9,198 nucleotides of DNA from Acidobacteriaceae bacterium (lineage in GTDB: Bacteria > Acidobacteriota > Terriglobia > Terriglobales > Acidobacteriaceae): NCBI GenBank assembly GCA_030049955.1, contig JASIJX010000438.1:1-9198 (forward strand), read 5' to 3'. The notes under the pieces were generated by a model. That model ran no database searches. It had not been told where the DNA came from and saw only the letters and a program-made list of their open reading frames with translations. The position numbers and the translations under genes were made by a program. Each line of letters starts with the position of its first letter. The stretch's first letter is position 1. Positions 1 through 5,758 of the stretch are shown in pieces.

Positions 1-945
1 CCGGTGCAGATGCTCACGCTCGATGAAGACCGTCTCCACGGCATGGCGCGCGGCGCGTTCTCCTATCTCACCAAGCCCACCAGCAAGGAGGATCTCGACG
101 CTGCGCTTACCCGCATCCGCGAGTACTCGAAACAGCGGCGCAAGAAGTTGCTGCTGGTGGAGGACAACCCGGCCGAGCAGGTAAGCACGCGCGAGCTGCT
201 GGGCCACGACGACATCGACATCGACGTGGCGGGCTCCGGCGCGTCTGCGCTGCTCAAGCTGGCCGACACCGAATACGACTGTGTGGTCCTCGACTTGCGC
301 CTGCCAGACATGTCGGGCTTTGAGGTGCTAGAGCGGCTGCGCGACGATCCCCGGCTCAAGGACGTGCCCGTCGTCGTCTTTACCGGCCGCGAGCTCACGC
401 CCGACGAAGACAATCAGCTCCACACGCTGGCTCGCAGCGTGGTCGTCAAGGACGTGGAATCGCCCGAGCGCCTGCTCGATGAAACGGCGCTCTTCCTGCA
501 CCGCGTTATCACCGATCTGCCGGCGGAGAAGCAGCGTATGCTCGACCGGCTGCACCAGTCCGATGACGCTCTTGTGGGCCGTAAGGTGCTGGTGGTCGAC
601 GACGACGTGCGCAACATTTTCGCAGTTTCGAGCGTGCTCGAGCGGCGCGGCATGCAAGTGCTCTCGGCAGGCACAGGCCGCGAGGCGATTCAGATCATCG
701 AGTCGACTCCCGACCTGGCCATCGTGCTGATGGATATCATGATGCCGGAGATGGACGGCTACGAGACCATGCAGGTCATCCGCCAGAACTCGGCCTTAAG
801 GCGGCTGCCCATCATCGCGCTTACTGCCAAGGCCATGAAGGGAGATCGCGAGAGGTGCCTGGAAGCCGGAGCTTCAGAGTATCTGGCAAAACCCGTAAAC
901 ACCGAACAGCTTCTCTCAGCGCTGCGCATGTGGCTGCACCGCTGA
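1..945 (+). CDS. Hybrid sensor histidine kinase, C-terminal part with three receiver domains (5' partial)
   Basis: The reading frame is open from the first base, so the N-terminal sensor and kinase core lie outside the window. The visible 314 residues hold the end of one receiver (YLTKP, Lys25 of the fragment) and two complete receivers. Receiver 2 has the acidic pair Glu54/Asp55, phospho-acceptor Asp98 (VVLDLRLPD), Thr128 and Lys150. Receiver 3 has Asp200/Asp201, Asp245 (VLMDIMMPEMDG), Thr275 and Lys297 (YLAKP). In receiver 2 the lysine is followed by Asp (VVVKD) rather than the usual Pro. Such strings of receivers are known at the C-terminus of large hybrid kinases, where they receive phosphate from the kinase core or act as sinks and relay points. 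No output domain follows; the protein ends 17 residues after Lys297. The next gene is a second kinase on the same strand. That this is a hybrid kinase rather than a stand-alone multi-receiver protein is inferred from the tandem REC layout. Confidence 0.9.
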   Translation, partial: PVQMLTLDEDRLHGMARGAFSYLTKPTSKEDLDAALTRIREYSKQRRKKLLLVEDNPAEQVSTRELLGHDDIDIDVAGSGASALLKLADTEYDCVVLDLRLPDMSGFEVLERLRDDPRLKDVPVVVFTGRELTPDEDNQLHTLARSVVVKDVESPERLLDETALFLHRVITDLPAEKQRMLDRLHQSDDALVGRKVLVVDDDVRNIFAVSSVLERRGMQVLSAGTGREAIQIIESTPDLAIVLMDIMMPEMDGYETMQVIRQNSALRRLPIIALTAKAMKGDRERCLEAGASEYLAKPVNTEQLLSALRMWLHR

Positions 946-1076
946 AAACAAAAAGGCTCAGGGATCGCGCGGGGGTGGCCCTGGTAAATTTATGCGATTT
1001 GGAAGAACTTATAGGTATGGGCACGGGTTAAGACAATATCCGGCCGCACGATGTAATACAGACGGGGCAATTTCAC

Positions 1077-1107
1077 CCTGCGCAGGTCGTTTCGCAGACG
1101 ATATAAA
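1077..1107 (+). promoter_or_regulatory. Candidate promoter with 10-bp palindrome upstream of the REC-PAS kinase gene
   Basis: TATAAA at 1102-1107 is a reasonable -10 element in a locally A+T-rich stretch, 39 bases upstream of the ATG at 1147. No good -35 hexamer sits at 16-18 bases. Instead a perfect 10-bp palindrome, CCTGCGCAGG, occupies 1077-1086, where a -35 or an activator/operator site would be. An alternative weak pair is AAGACA (1030-1035) with TAATAC (1054-1059). A Shine-Dalgarno AAGGAG lies at 1132-1137, 9 bases before the start codon, which supports that start. The promoter call is tentative. Confidence 0.25.
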
Positions 1108-1146
1108 ATTGCCGGGCCTCCGGTCGATCGCAAGGAGACACAAACG

Positions 1147-2757
1147 ATGACTGCGGACGAAAAAGTCAACATTCTCATGGTGGATGACCAGCCCGCCAAA
1201 CTGTTGAGCTATGAGGTGATTCTTGGTGATCTTGGCGAGAATCTCATCAAGGCCAACAGCGCGAGTGAAGCGCTGAACATCCTTTTGAAGACTGATGTTG
1301 CCGTGGTTTTGATGGACGTTTCGATGCCCGATGTCGATGGGTTCGAGCTTGCCGACGTGATTCGCCAGCATCCGCGCTTTCAGAAGACGGCAATTATCTT
1401 CATCTCCGGTGTGCACTTAACCGACTCGGATCGCATCCAGGGTTACCGCAGCGGCGCGGTGGATTACATCAGCGTGCCGGTCATTCCCGAAGTGCTGCGC
1501 GCAAAGATCAGTGTGTTCGTCGACCTGCACCGCAAAACGCGCCAGCTTGAAGCGATGAACAGGAACCTGGAGCGCGTGGTGGCCGAGCGCACCGAGGAGC
1601 TGCGCCGCCGCGAAGCGCAATACCGCGAGCGCGCCGAGCTGCTCGATCTGGCCACCGAAGCCATTATGGTGCGCGGTCTGGACGATACCATCCAGTTCTG
1701 GAACGAGGGCGCGGAAAAAGTCTACGGATGGAAACGCGACGAGGTGATTGGCCGTAATGTCCACACGCTGTTGCAGACGGTTTTCCCCGTCCCCCGCGAA
1801 ATAATTCAGAAGGCTCTCGAAAGGCAGCGCTGGTGGCAGGGCAACCTGGTGCAGAAGACCCGCGACGGCTCTGAAGTTGTTATTGCGTGCCGTAAGTCGA
1901 TGAATGAAGAAGGCAACGGTGTGCTCGAAGTGAACCGCGACATTACCGCGCAGATGAAGGCTGAAGATGTGCTGCGCGAAACTGAGAAGCTGGCCGCAAT
2001 GGGCCGCGTGGCCGGCATCATTGCTCACGAGATCAATAACCCGCTCGCTGCCATCACCAATATTTTTTATCTGCTGCGCAACCATCCCTCGCTCGACGAA
2101 GAAGCGCGCCGCTGCGCGGAGATGGCCGAGCAGGAGCTGCAGCGCGTGAGCCACATCACCCGCCAGACGCTGAGCTTTTATCGCGAATCCAAGCAGCCCA
2201 TCTCGGTGCTCGTGCCGGAGCTGCTCGAAGACGTGCTCGGCCTGCAGGAGCGCGCGCTCAAGATTAGCCGCATCACCGTATGCAAGCGGTATTATTCGGC
2301 CTCGCTTGTCCGCGGCTTTCCGGTCGAGCTTCGCCAGGTCTTCCTCAACCTCATCAGCAATGCCATCCAGGCCATGCCGGAGGGAGGAACGCTGGGCGTT
2401 TCGGTGCGCGAAGCCACTGACTTTACTACCGGACGCCGCGGCATCGTCATTGCGATCGTCGACACTGGCAGCGGCATCAAGCCTGAGGACGCGCGCCATC
2501 TCTTTCAGCCGTTCTTCAGCACCAAATCGACCAAAGGAACGGGGCTGGGGTTGTGGATCAGCAAGGGCATCATCCAGAAGTACGATGGCCGCATCTCCTG
2601 CCGTTCCTATCGCGGCGCGAGCGGCAACTACACCTGCTTCCGGGTGTTTCTACCCGGCAGCGGAACGGCCAACCTGAGCCCTGAGGAGCTGAGCAAGATG
2701 GAGTACTCGGTTTCCGGCAACGGTCACGAGAACCTGCTGCAGCCAACCATCCACTGA
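1147..2757 (+). CDS. Soluble REC-PAS-histidine kinase (hybrid response regulator/sensor kinase)
   Basis: 536 residues, with no signal peptide or membrane segment, so cytoplasmic. An N-terminal receiver (about 7-125) has Asp13/Asp14 and phospho-acceptor Asp57 (VVLMDVSMPD). A coiled-coil linker (about 128-165) leads to a PAS domain (about 162-270, core LDLATEAIMV...FWNEGAEKVYGW). The HisKA domain has the H-box around His294 (AHEINNP). The HATPase domain has N-box Asn401/Asn405, Asp439 in DTGSGI, the FQPFF box (453-457) and GTGLGL (464-469). A 30-residue tail looks unstructured. The kinase core is intact and should autophosphorylate His294. In the receiver, the site that is normally the conserved Lys (S-K-P) reads S-V-P with Val110, so phosphorylation-dependent switching may be altered. 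The start is chosen from the AAGGAG at 1132-1137. It follows a multi-receiver kinase by 201 bp, so they may act in one relay; the signal and output are unknown. Confidence 0.93.
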   Translation: MTADEKVNILMVDDQPAKLLSYEVILGDLGENLIKANSASEALNILLKTDVAVVLMDVSMPDVDGFELADVIRQHPRFQKTAIIFISGVHLTDSDRIQGYRSGAVDYISVPVIPEVLRAKISVFVDLHRKTRQLEAMNRNLERVVAERTEELRRREAQYRERAELLDLATEAIMVRGLDDTIQFWNEGAEKVYGWKRDEVIGRNVHTLLQTVFPVPREIIQKALERQRWWQGNLVQKTRDGSEVVIACRKSMNEEGNGVLEVNRDITAQMKAEDVLRETEKLAAMGRVAGIIAHEINNPLAAITNIFYLLRNHPSLDEEARRCAEMAEQELQRVSHITRQTLSFYRESKQPISVLVPELLEDVLGLQERALKISRITVCKRYYSASLVRGFPVELRQVFLNLISNAIQAMPEGGTLGVSVREATDFTTGRRGIVIAIVDTGSGIKPEDARHLFQPFFSTKSTKGTGLGLWISKGIIQKYDGRISCRSYRGASGNYTCFRVFLPGSGTANLSPEELSKMEYSVSGNGHENLLQPTIH

Positions 2758-2792
2758 TTTTTTCGCGGGCGAAGAACCAGACCTGCAGCAGG
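2733..2792. repeat. 10-bp inverted repeat spanning the kinase stop codon
   Basis: CCTGCTGCAG at 2733-2742 and its exact reverse complement CTGCAGCAGG at 2783-2792 flank a 40-base loop that holds the stop codon (2755-2757) and a T-run (2758-2763). In mRNA this could fold into a stem at the end of the message. The second arm is not followed by a T-run, so it is not a classical intrinsic terminator. Confidence 0.4.
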
Positions 2793-3083
2793 ATTTGCCC
2801 GTCGAACCCGTTCCGCTCACCAACCTGCCGGGGTGCATCCAAGCGGGAGGAAATTTTATGTGCGAACGGGCCCACAAACCGCGCGGTCAGCGTCCACCTC
2901 TTCCCGATCCACCCTGCCGAAGCGTCAACCGACAGCGCCCGATGGAGCCGCGCGAGGCAGATCGCCCGGCTTCGAGCGTGAAGGACACAAATGTAGTTCG
3001 CGGAGACGATCGCCCGCAGGCCGTACGTCACGCTCGGTAAGGCGCTTGCCAGCTAAGCGAGAAGTTCCTGAGGGTTGCTCTGC

Positions 3084-3113
3084 CAAAAATCTCTGTCAAG
3101 TTTCCGATTTTTG
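3084..3113. repeat. 8-bp inverted repeat in A+T-rich patch
   Basis: CAAAAATC at 3084-3091 and GATTTTTG at 3106-3113 are perfect complements around a 14-base loop that contains TGTCAAG. The stem is A/T-rich and is not followed by a T-run. It lies in the middle of the A+T-rich part of the convergent intergenic region. It may be part of a dispersed extragenic repeat; that is a guess. Confidence 0.4.
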
Positions 3114-3192
3114 AGGATAGCGTCCAGCCTGCTGAAAATAAAAAACTAGAATTTCTTTCCGAGTGCAGGAATTTACACCCAGAGACTAACTT

Positions 3193-3224
3193 CCAGGCGC
3201 CCCGGAGTCCTGGTGACCGCCTGG
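3193..3224 (-). terminator. Weak hairpin just after the MBL hydrolase gene
   Basis: CCAGGCG (3193-3199) pairs with CGCCTGG (3218-3224), a 7-bp GC-rich stem with an 18-base loop. On the - strand it begins 3 bases after the stop codon (3230-3228). The bases that follow on that strand (AAGTTAGTCT) make a poor T-run, so termination is only possible, not clear. Confidence 0.25.
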
Positions 3225-3227
3225 CGC

Positions 3228-4076
3228 CTACGCATCCGCCCGGCCGGGGCCAAACTCTGCAGTGTCGACCGGAGCGACCTCGCCGGCATATTCGGCAGCG
3301 AACAGCGGCAGCTTTTCCCTGAGCTCTGCGCCGCGGAGTGGTCTCCCATGGCCGGGCGCAATTGTCCGCGGGTGCAGGTTGGCAAGCACCCGGATTGACC
3401 TGGCCGCCTGCTGTGGGTCGACGGTAAAGTAGGCCGGCGGACCGTGCAGCTCCGCTGCCTGCGCAATGGCAGCGTCAAAGAACGACTCCGGCCGGGTAGT
3501 GCAGAAGGCATCGCCCACCAGCAGCGCCATATCGGCGGAGCGGAACAGGGAGACATGGCCCGGCGTGTGCCCCGGCGTGTGAATGATCACCCAGCCCTCT
3601 GCGGGGCTCAAATACTCCGCGCCGGGACCGGTGGCCAGCGGTCGCAGCCATGCGCTCAAGTCTACGGGCCCGCGCGGATACAGGGGCGAAAGCGCTGACA
3701 TCAACCCGTCGCCTGCGCTCACATTCGGGGCTGGGTACTCGCGCTCGCCGGTAAGGTAGGGAAACTCCAGCGGGTGCGCGTAGACCGGCACCTTCCAGCT
3801 CTTTGCCAGCTCCGCTGCGCCGCTTACGTGGTCGAAGTGCCCGTGCGTCAGCACAATAGCCGAAGGTGGTCCGCCGAAGCGCCGCTCACCCCAGTTGCGA
3901 ATGAAGCCCGCAGAGAAAGGAAGACCCGTATCGATAAGTGTCCAGTTACCGTTCGCGCTCGCCACTCCGAAGACATTCACAAATGCGATCCGCAGGCCTT
4001 CCACTCCCACGGCAACTCGATCCATCGGTGTGACCATCGCATTGGAAACTTCGGTATGCGCGTCCAGTTGTGCCAT
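3228..4076 (-). CDS. MBL-fold metallo-hydrolase (glyoxalase II-like)
   Basis: 282 residues. The metallo-beta-lactamase signature is complete: THGHFDH gives His78, His80, Asp82 and His83; TPGHTPGH gives His170; VGDA gives Asp189; APGHG gives His243. These are the ligands of a two-metal site, so an active zinc-type hydrolase is expected. The DTG (49-51) and late PGHG motifs are those of the glyoxalase II/YcbL-like branch; a thioester or lactone substrate is possible but not readable here. No signal peptide or membrane segment is seen, so it is probably cytoplasmic. The frame stays open upstream to an ATG at 4175, but the start at 4076 is preferred: AGGAGG lies 5 bases before it, and the upstream 33 codons look like translated leader. 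It has no obvious operon partner; the next - strand gene starts 954 bases upstream and ends 399 bases upstream. The C-terminal tail after 265 is low-complexity. Confidence 0.9.
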   Translation of the reverse strand: MAQLDAHTEVSNAMVTPMDRVAVGVEGLRIAFVNVFGVASANGNWTLIDTGLPFSAGFIRNWGERRFGGPPSAIVLTHGHFDHVSGAAELAKSWKVPVYAHPLEFPYLTGEREYPAPNVSAGDGLMSALSPLYPRGPVDLSAWLRPLATGPGAEYLSPAEGWVIIHTPGHTPGHVSLFRSADMALLVGDAFCTTRPESFFDAAIAQAAELHGPPAYFTVDPQQAARSIRVLANLHPRTIAPGHGRPLRGAELREKLPLFAAEYAGEVAPVDTAEFGPGRADA

Positions 4077-4081
4077 CTCGT

Positions 4082-4087
4082 CCTCCT
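4082..4087 (-). promoter_or_regulatory. Strong ribosome binding site deciding the MBL hydrolase start
   Basis: On the - strand the sequence reads AAAGGAGGACGAG followed by ATG. The AGGAGG core at 4087-4082 is 5 bases from the ATG at 4076. The alternative in-frame ATG at 4175 would bury this site inside the gene. Confidence 0.75.
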
Positions 4088-4360
4088 TTCTTCCTGGCGG
4101 GTCGGCGGCGCAGCAACCAGAACCGGCTTTCTTCAGAGCCTCGCCTGCGGCGCGCCGTTCCCAGCCGCTTTTCATCAGCCGCCACGATACTTACGTTCCT
4201 CGCGGCACGTCTGCTTTTGTGATGCCTTGGCTGCCGCCGCAGTCAACCACTTTCGGCTGTGAATCGAGCGGTAAGACGGTTCCTTCTTTCGAGCACGCGG
4301 AATAGACTGGACGGCGGTTAAACGAAACCTGTAGGGGAACGCCTACGCATGTGTGTCAGG

Positions 4361-4388
4361 AGCGGCCTCACGCGGAGGCGCTGTTTTT
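4361..4388 (+). terminator. Intrinsic-terminator-like hairpin on the + strand with no gene upstream
   Basis: AGCGGCCTC (4361-4369) pairs with GAGGCGCT (4375-4382), 8 bp with one bulged G and the 5-base loop ACGCG. It is followed by GTTTTT (4383-4388). The T-run is on the + strand only; read from the - strand the hairpin is preceded by A's, so it does not serve the - strand gene ending at 4476. No + strand gene precedes it: everything upstream as far as 3228 is - strand coding or non-coding. It could end a small RNA or an antisense transcript, or be chance. Confidence 0.4.
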
Positions 4389-4447
4389 CCTACATACACG
4401 AATGCACTCGAAGGAGGATGAGCCAACCAGGAGAAAGCCGCAGACTT

Positions 4448-4486
4448 AATCACGCGGCCCAATCACGCGACCCGATCACGCGATTC
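4448..4486. repeat. Three tandem 13-bp repeats overlapping a stop codon
   Basis: Units AATCACGCGGCCC (4448-4460), AATCACGCGACCC (4461-4473) and GATCACGCGATTC (4474-4486) share the core ATCACGCG. The third unit contains the stop codon of the - strand membrane-protein gene (TGA, 4478-4476), so the gene's last codons and 3' flank are built from the repeat. Three copies without spacers do not make a CRISPR array; replication slippage is the likely origin. Confidence 0.7.
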
Positions 4487-5030
4487 CAGGGCGCTGGGTC
4501 TGCGCCTTTGCGATTTTGATAGCGATCGCTCGAAACACGAAGGCGGGGATTGCGAAGATGGCAAGGCCGAGAAGTCCATAAGGACTATCCGGATCCTCGC
4601 CCCAGTCTGCCAGAACGCCAATGAGCCCAAATCCAAGGATGGCGACGTTCACGAAAAACAGAGTGTGGAGAGTCCATGCAAGAAAGCCCGAAGGTGCAAA
4701 GAGTAAGAACAGCCGTGCCACGAAAGGCCTGTCGGAGGGATTCTTTGGCGGCGCGGCCACGGCCACTCTGAGAGTGGCAAGTCTCTCCATTGAATCAGTC
4801 AACTCTTTATCGAGATCGTCCACCAGCTCATTGCCGTGCGGCAACTCATGGACCTTTGCAAGGGAACCCTTCTGGTCAGCAAGTTGTACAATTCGCGTCC
4901 GCAGCGCGTCTTTGCGTGCCTGAAGATCGCGGTTCTTAAACCACTTCCAAAGCAGTTGAAATGCGGGTATGAGAGCTGCGATGAGCGCCTTGGGCGCCTC
5001 ATCTAAGACTTGCTGGGCCATGCCTGACAT
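4476..5030 (-). CDS. Unrecognised coiled-coil membrane protein
   Basis: 184 residues; I do not recognise the family. In order: a hydrophobic or amphipathic N-terminal helix (about 12-31, ALIAALIPAFQLLWKWF); a charged, heptad-like helical stretch (about 32-92) likely to form a coiled coil; a Pro-containing hinge (APPKNPSD, 93-100); hydrophobic segments at about 104-122, 123-140 and 151-171, the first two nearly continuous; and a short basic tail. Two or three membrane spans are likely, placing it in the inner membrane with a soluble helical domain. No catalytic motif is visible. The start at 5030 has a weak GAGGG about 9 bases upstream; Met4 at 5021 is the alternative and lacks a Shine-Dalgarno. 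A TATAAT -10 sits upstream. Its stop codon lies inside a 13-bp tandem repeat. It is divergent from the Nudix gene. Confidence 0.75.
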   Translation of the reverse strand: MSGMAQQVLDEAPKALIAALIPAFQLLWKWFKNRDLQARKDALRTRIVQLADQKGSLAKVHELPHGNELVDDLDKELTDSMERLATLRVAVAAPPKNPSDRPFVARLFLLFAPSGFLAWTLHTLFFVNVAILGFGLIGVLADWGEDPDSPYGLLGLAIFAIPAFVFRAIAIKIAKAQTQRPGIA

Positions 5031-5063
5031 TGCGGCGCCCTCACATTACGGGAATGGAACGCA

Positions 5064-5069
5064 ATTATA
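5064..5069 (-). promoter_or_regulatory. Consensus -10 (TATAAT) for the membrane-protein gene
   Basis: On the - strand, TATAAT occupies 5069-5064, 33 bases before the ATG at 5030. Transcription would start near 5057, giving a leader of roughly 26 bases. No recognisable TTGACA lies at 16-18 bases, and there is no extended -10 TG. The perfect hexamer in GC-rich DNA at the right distance is the evidence. Confidence 0.5.
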
Positions 5070-5125
5070 CCCCGGATATCGCTCGTTGCCCGATAGCACT
5101 TTCTAATCGAGAAAATCATGTTGCG

Positions 5126-5131
5126 TAGAAT
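5126..5131 (+). promoter_or_regulatory. Candidate -10 (TAGAAT) placing transcription start at the Nudix start codon
   Basis: TAGAAT at 5126-5131 matches 5 of 6 bases of the -10 consensus. Transcription would begin about 7 bases later, at or next to the GTG at 5138. With no Shine-Dalgarno before that GTG, this fits a leaderless message. The -35 is poor. Confidence 0.35.
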
Positions 5132-5137
5132 ATTCCC

Positions 5138-5674
5138 GTGCCTAAACAAAGCGCAGGCTTATTGCTCTACCGCGTGAATGAACGTATAACCGGAGAGCGC
5201 GATACCGGCGAGAGCAGAACGGGCGAGCCGGCAGTCTTTCTAGTTCATCCCGGCGGGCCGTTCTGGGCGAAGAAAGATCTCGGCGCCTGGTCGATTCCGA
5301 AGGGCGAGTACGCTGCTGGCGAGGATGGGTTGTCCGCAGCCGTCCGCGAGTTCCGCGAAGAAACGGGATTTGCTCTTGCCGAGTCCGGGCGCCGCGATGA
5401 TTTTCTTGAATTGGGCGTTCTGCGACAGGCAGGCGGCAAGCTGGTGAGTGTATGGGCGCTCAATGAAACCAGGTCTGGCATCAACTGCGACCCCGCCGCC
5501 ATGGTGAGCAATCGATGCGAGATCGAATGGCCGCCGCGCTCCGGCCGTCGCATCGAGATCCCGGAGGTCGATCGCGGCGCGTGGTTTCTCCTCGACGAAG
5601 CCCGGCAACGCATCCTCGCCAGCCAGAAGCCCGCGCTCGACTGGCTTGAAGCGCGAGTACACGGACGCACATAG
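5138..5674 (+). CDS. Nudix-family NTP pyrophosphohydrolase (COG4119-like)
   Basis: 178 residues from a GTG start. The Nudix box is perfect: Gly56-x5-Glu62-x7-Arg70-Glu71-Phe-Arg-Glu74-Glu75-Thr-Gly77-Phe78. It should hydrolyse a nucleoside diphosphate linked to another group, with Mg2+ bound by the REFREE glutamates. The flanking SAGLLLYR and HPGGPFWAKKDLGAWSIPKGEY segments are those of the COG4119 group of predicted NTP pyrophosphohydrolases; the substrate of that group is not established to my knowledge. It is cytoplasmic. Residues 16-30 form three copies of a degenerate pentapeptide (RITGE, RDTGE, SRTGE) in what is normally a short loop between the first two strands, so the protein is somewhat longer than the roughly 150-160 residues usual for the group. 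The GTG is the start because SAGLLLY follows at once. No Shine-Dalgarno is visible, and a -10 sits directly upstream. The efflux operon follows after 84 bases; no functional link is evident. Confidence 0.9.
   Translation: MPKQSAGLLLYRVNERITGERDTGESRTGEPAVFLVHPGGPFWAKKDLGAWSIPKGEYAAGEDGLSAAVREFREETGFALAESGRRDDFLELGVLRQAGGKLVSVWALNETRSGINCDPAAMVSNRCEIEWPPRSGRRIEIPEVDRGAWFLLDEARQRILASQKPALDWLEARVHGRT
5183..5227 (+). repeat. Three degenerate 15-bp tandem repeats inside the Nudix gene
   Basis: 5183-5197, 5198-5212 and 5213-5227 are in-frame 15-base units encoding RITGE, RDTGE and SRTGE (residues 16-30). They share an A(T/A)(A/C)ACCGG-(A/C)GAG-type pattern with several substitutions, so the expansion is not recent. 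It keeps the frame and sits before the Nudix box. Confidence 0.6.
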
Positions 5675-5758
5675 ATTTGCTTTTTCAGGCCGTGCGCCTA
5701 AGTCAATGCAATTCCTGAAGACGGCCCTTATTCAATAGACTGTAAATGGCGCTCCTGT

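Larger units (their letters stand above)
2758..3227. other. Convergent intergenic region without a convincing gene
   Basis: These 470 bases separate a + strand gene ending at 2757 from a - strand gene ending at 3228. Open frames here are short and Arg/Pro/Ser-rich, as expected by chance in GC-rich DNA. The best candidate is a 60-codon frame at 2858-3040 (+) with GGGAGG at 2845-2850, 7 bases before its ATG; I recognise no domain in it. From about 3080 to 3180 the composition turns clearly A+T-rich, unlike the surrounding DNA, and includes an 8-bp inverted repeat. No strong intrinsic terminator for the + strand gene was seen. Confidence 0.6.
4077..4475. other. Intergenic region between two - strand genes
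   Basis: 399 bases with no convincing coding frame. It must contain the MBL hydrolase promoter on the - strand; a TTGACT at 4246-4241 is a good -35, but no matching -10 follows at 16-18 bases. On the + strand it holds nested small hairpins (GTAGG 4331-4335 with CCTAC 4342-4346, enclosed by CCTG 4328-4331 and CAGG 4357-4360). They are followed by a terminator-like hairpin at 4361-4388. An isolated AAGGAGG at 4411-4417 (+) has no start codon at a workable distance. The tandem 13-bp repeat begins at 4448. Confidence 0.6.

Noticed and set aside
959..983. CAGGG/CCCTG hairpin after the hybrid kinase as a terminator
   Set aside because: Only 5 bp with a 15-base loop and no T-run after it.
1417..2499. 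Long - strand open frame (360 codons) opposite the REC-PAS kinase
   Set aside because: It is antisense to a gene with every kinase motif intact, and its translation is low-complexity His/Arg/Ala with no domain. It is a codon-bias shadow.
2758..2778. Small TTCG/CGAA hairpin right after the kinase stop
   Set aside because: The T-run precedes rather than follows the stem on the + strand, so it is not an intrinsic terminator.
2833..3114. 93-codon + strand frame in the convergent intergenic region
   Set aside because: Ser/Arg-rich chance translation; the GGGAGG nearby fits a different frame (ATG 2858) better.
4077..4175. Upstream start (ATG at 4175) for the MBL hydrolase
   Set aside because: The extra 33 residues are charged and lack family similarity, while AGGAGG 5 bases before the ATG at 4076 marks the real start.
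4241..4246. TTGACT on the - strand as the MBL hydrolase promoter
   Set aside because: No sequence resembling TATAAT lies 16-18 bases downstream, so a lone -35 is not enough.
4448..4486. CRISPR-like repeat
   Set aside because: The 13-bp units are contiguous with no spacers and only three copies; no cas genes nearby.
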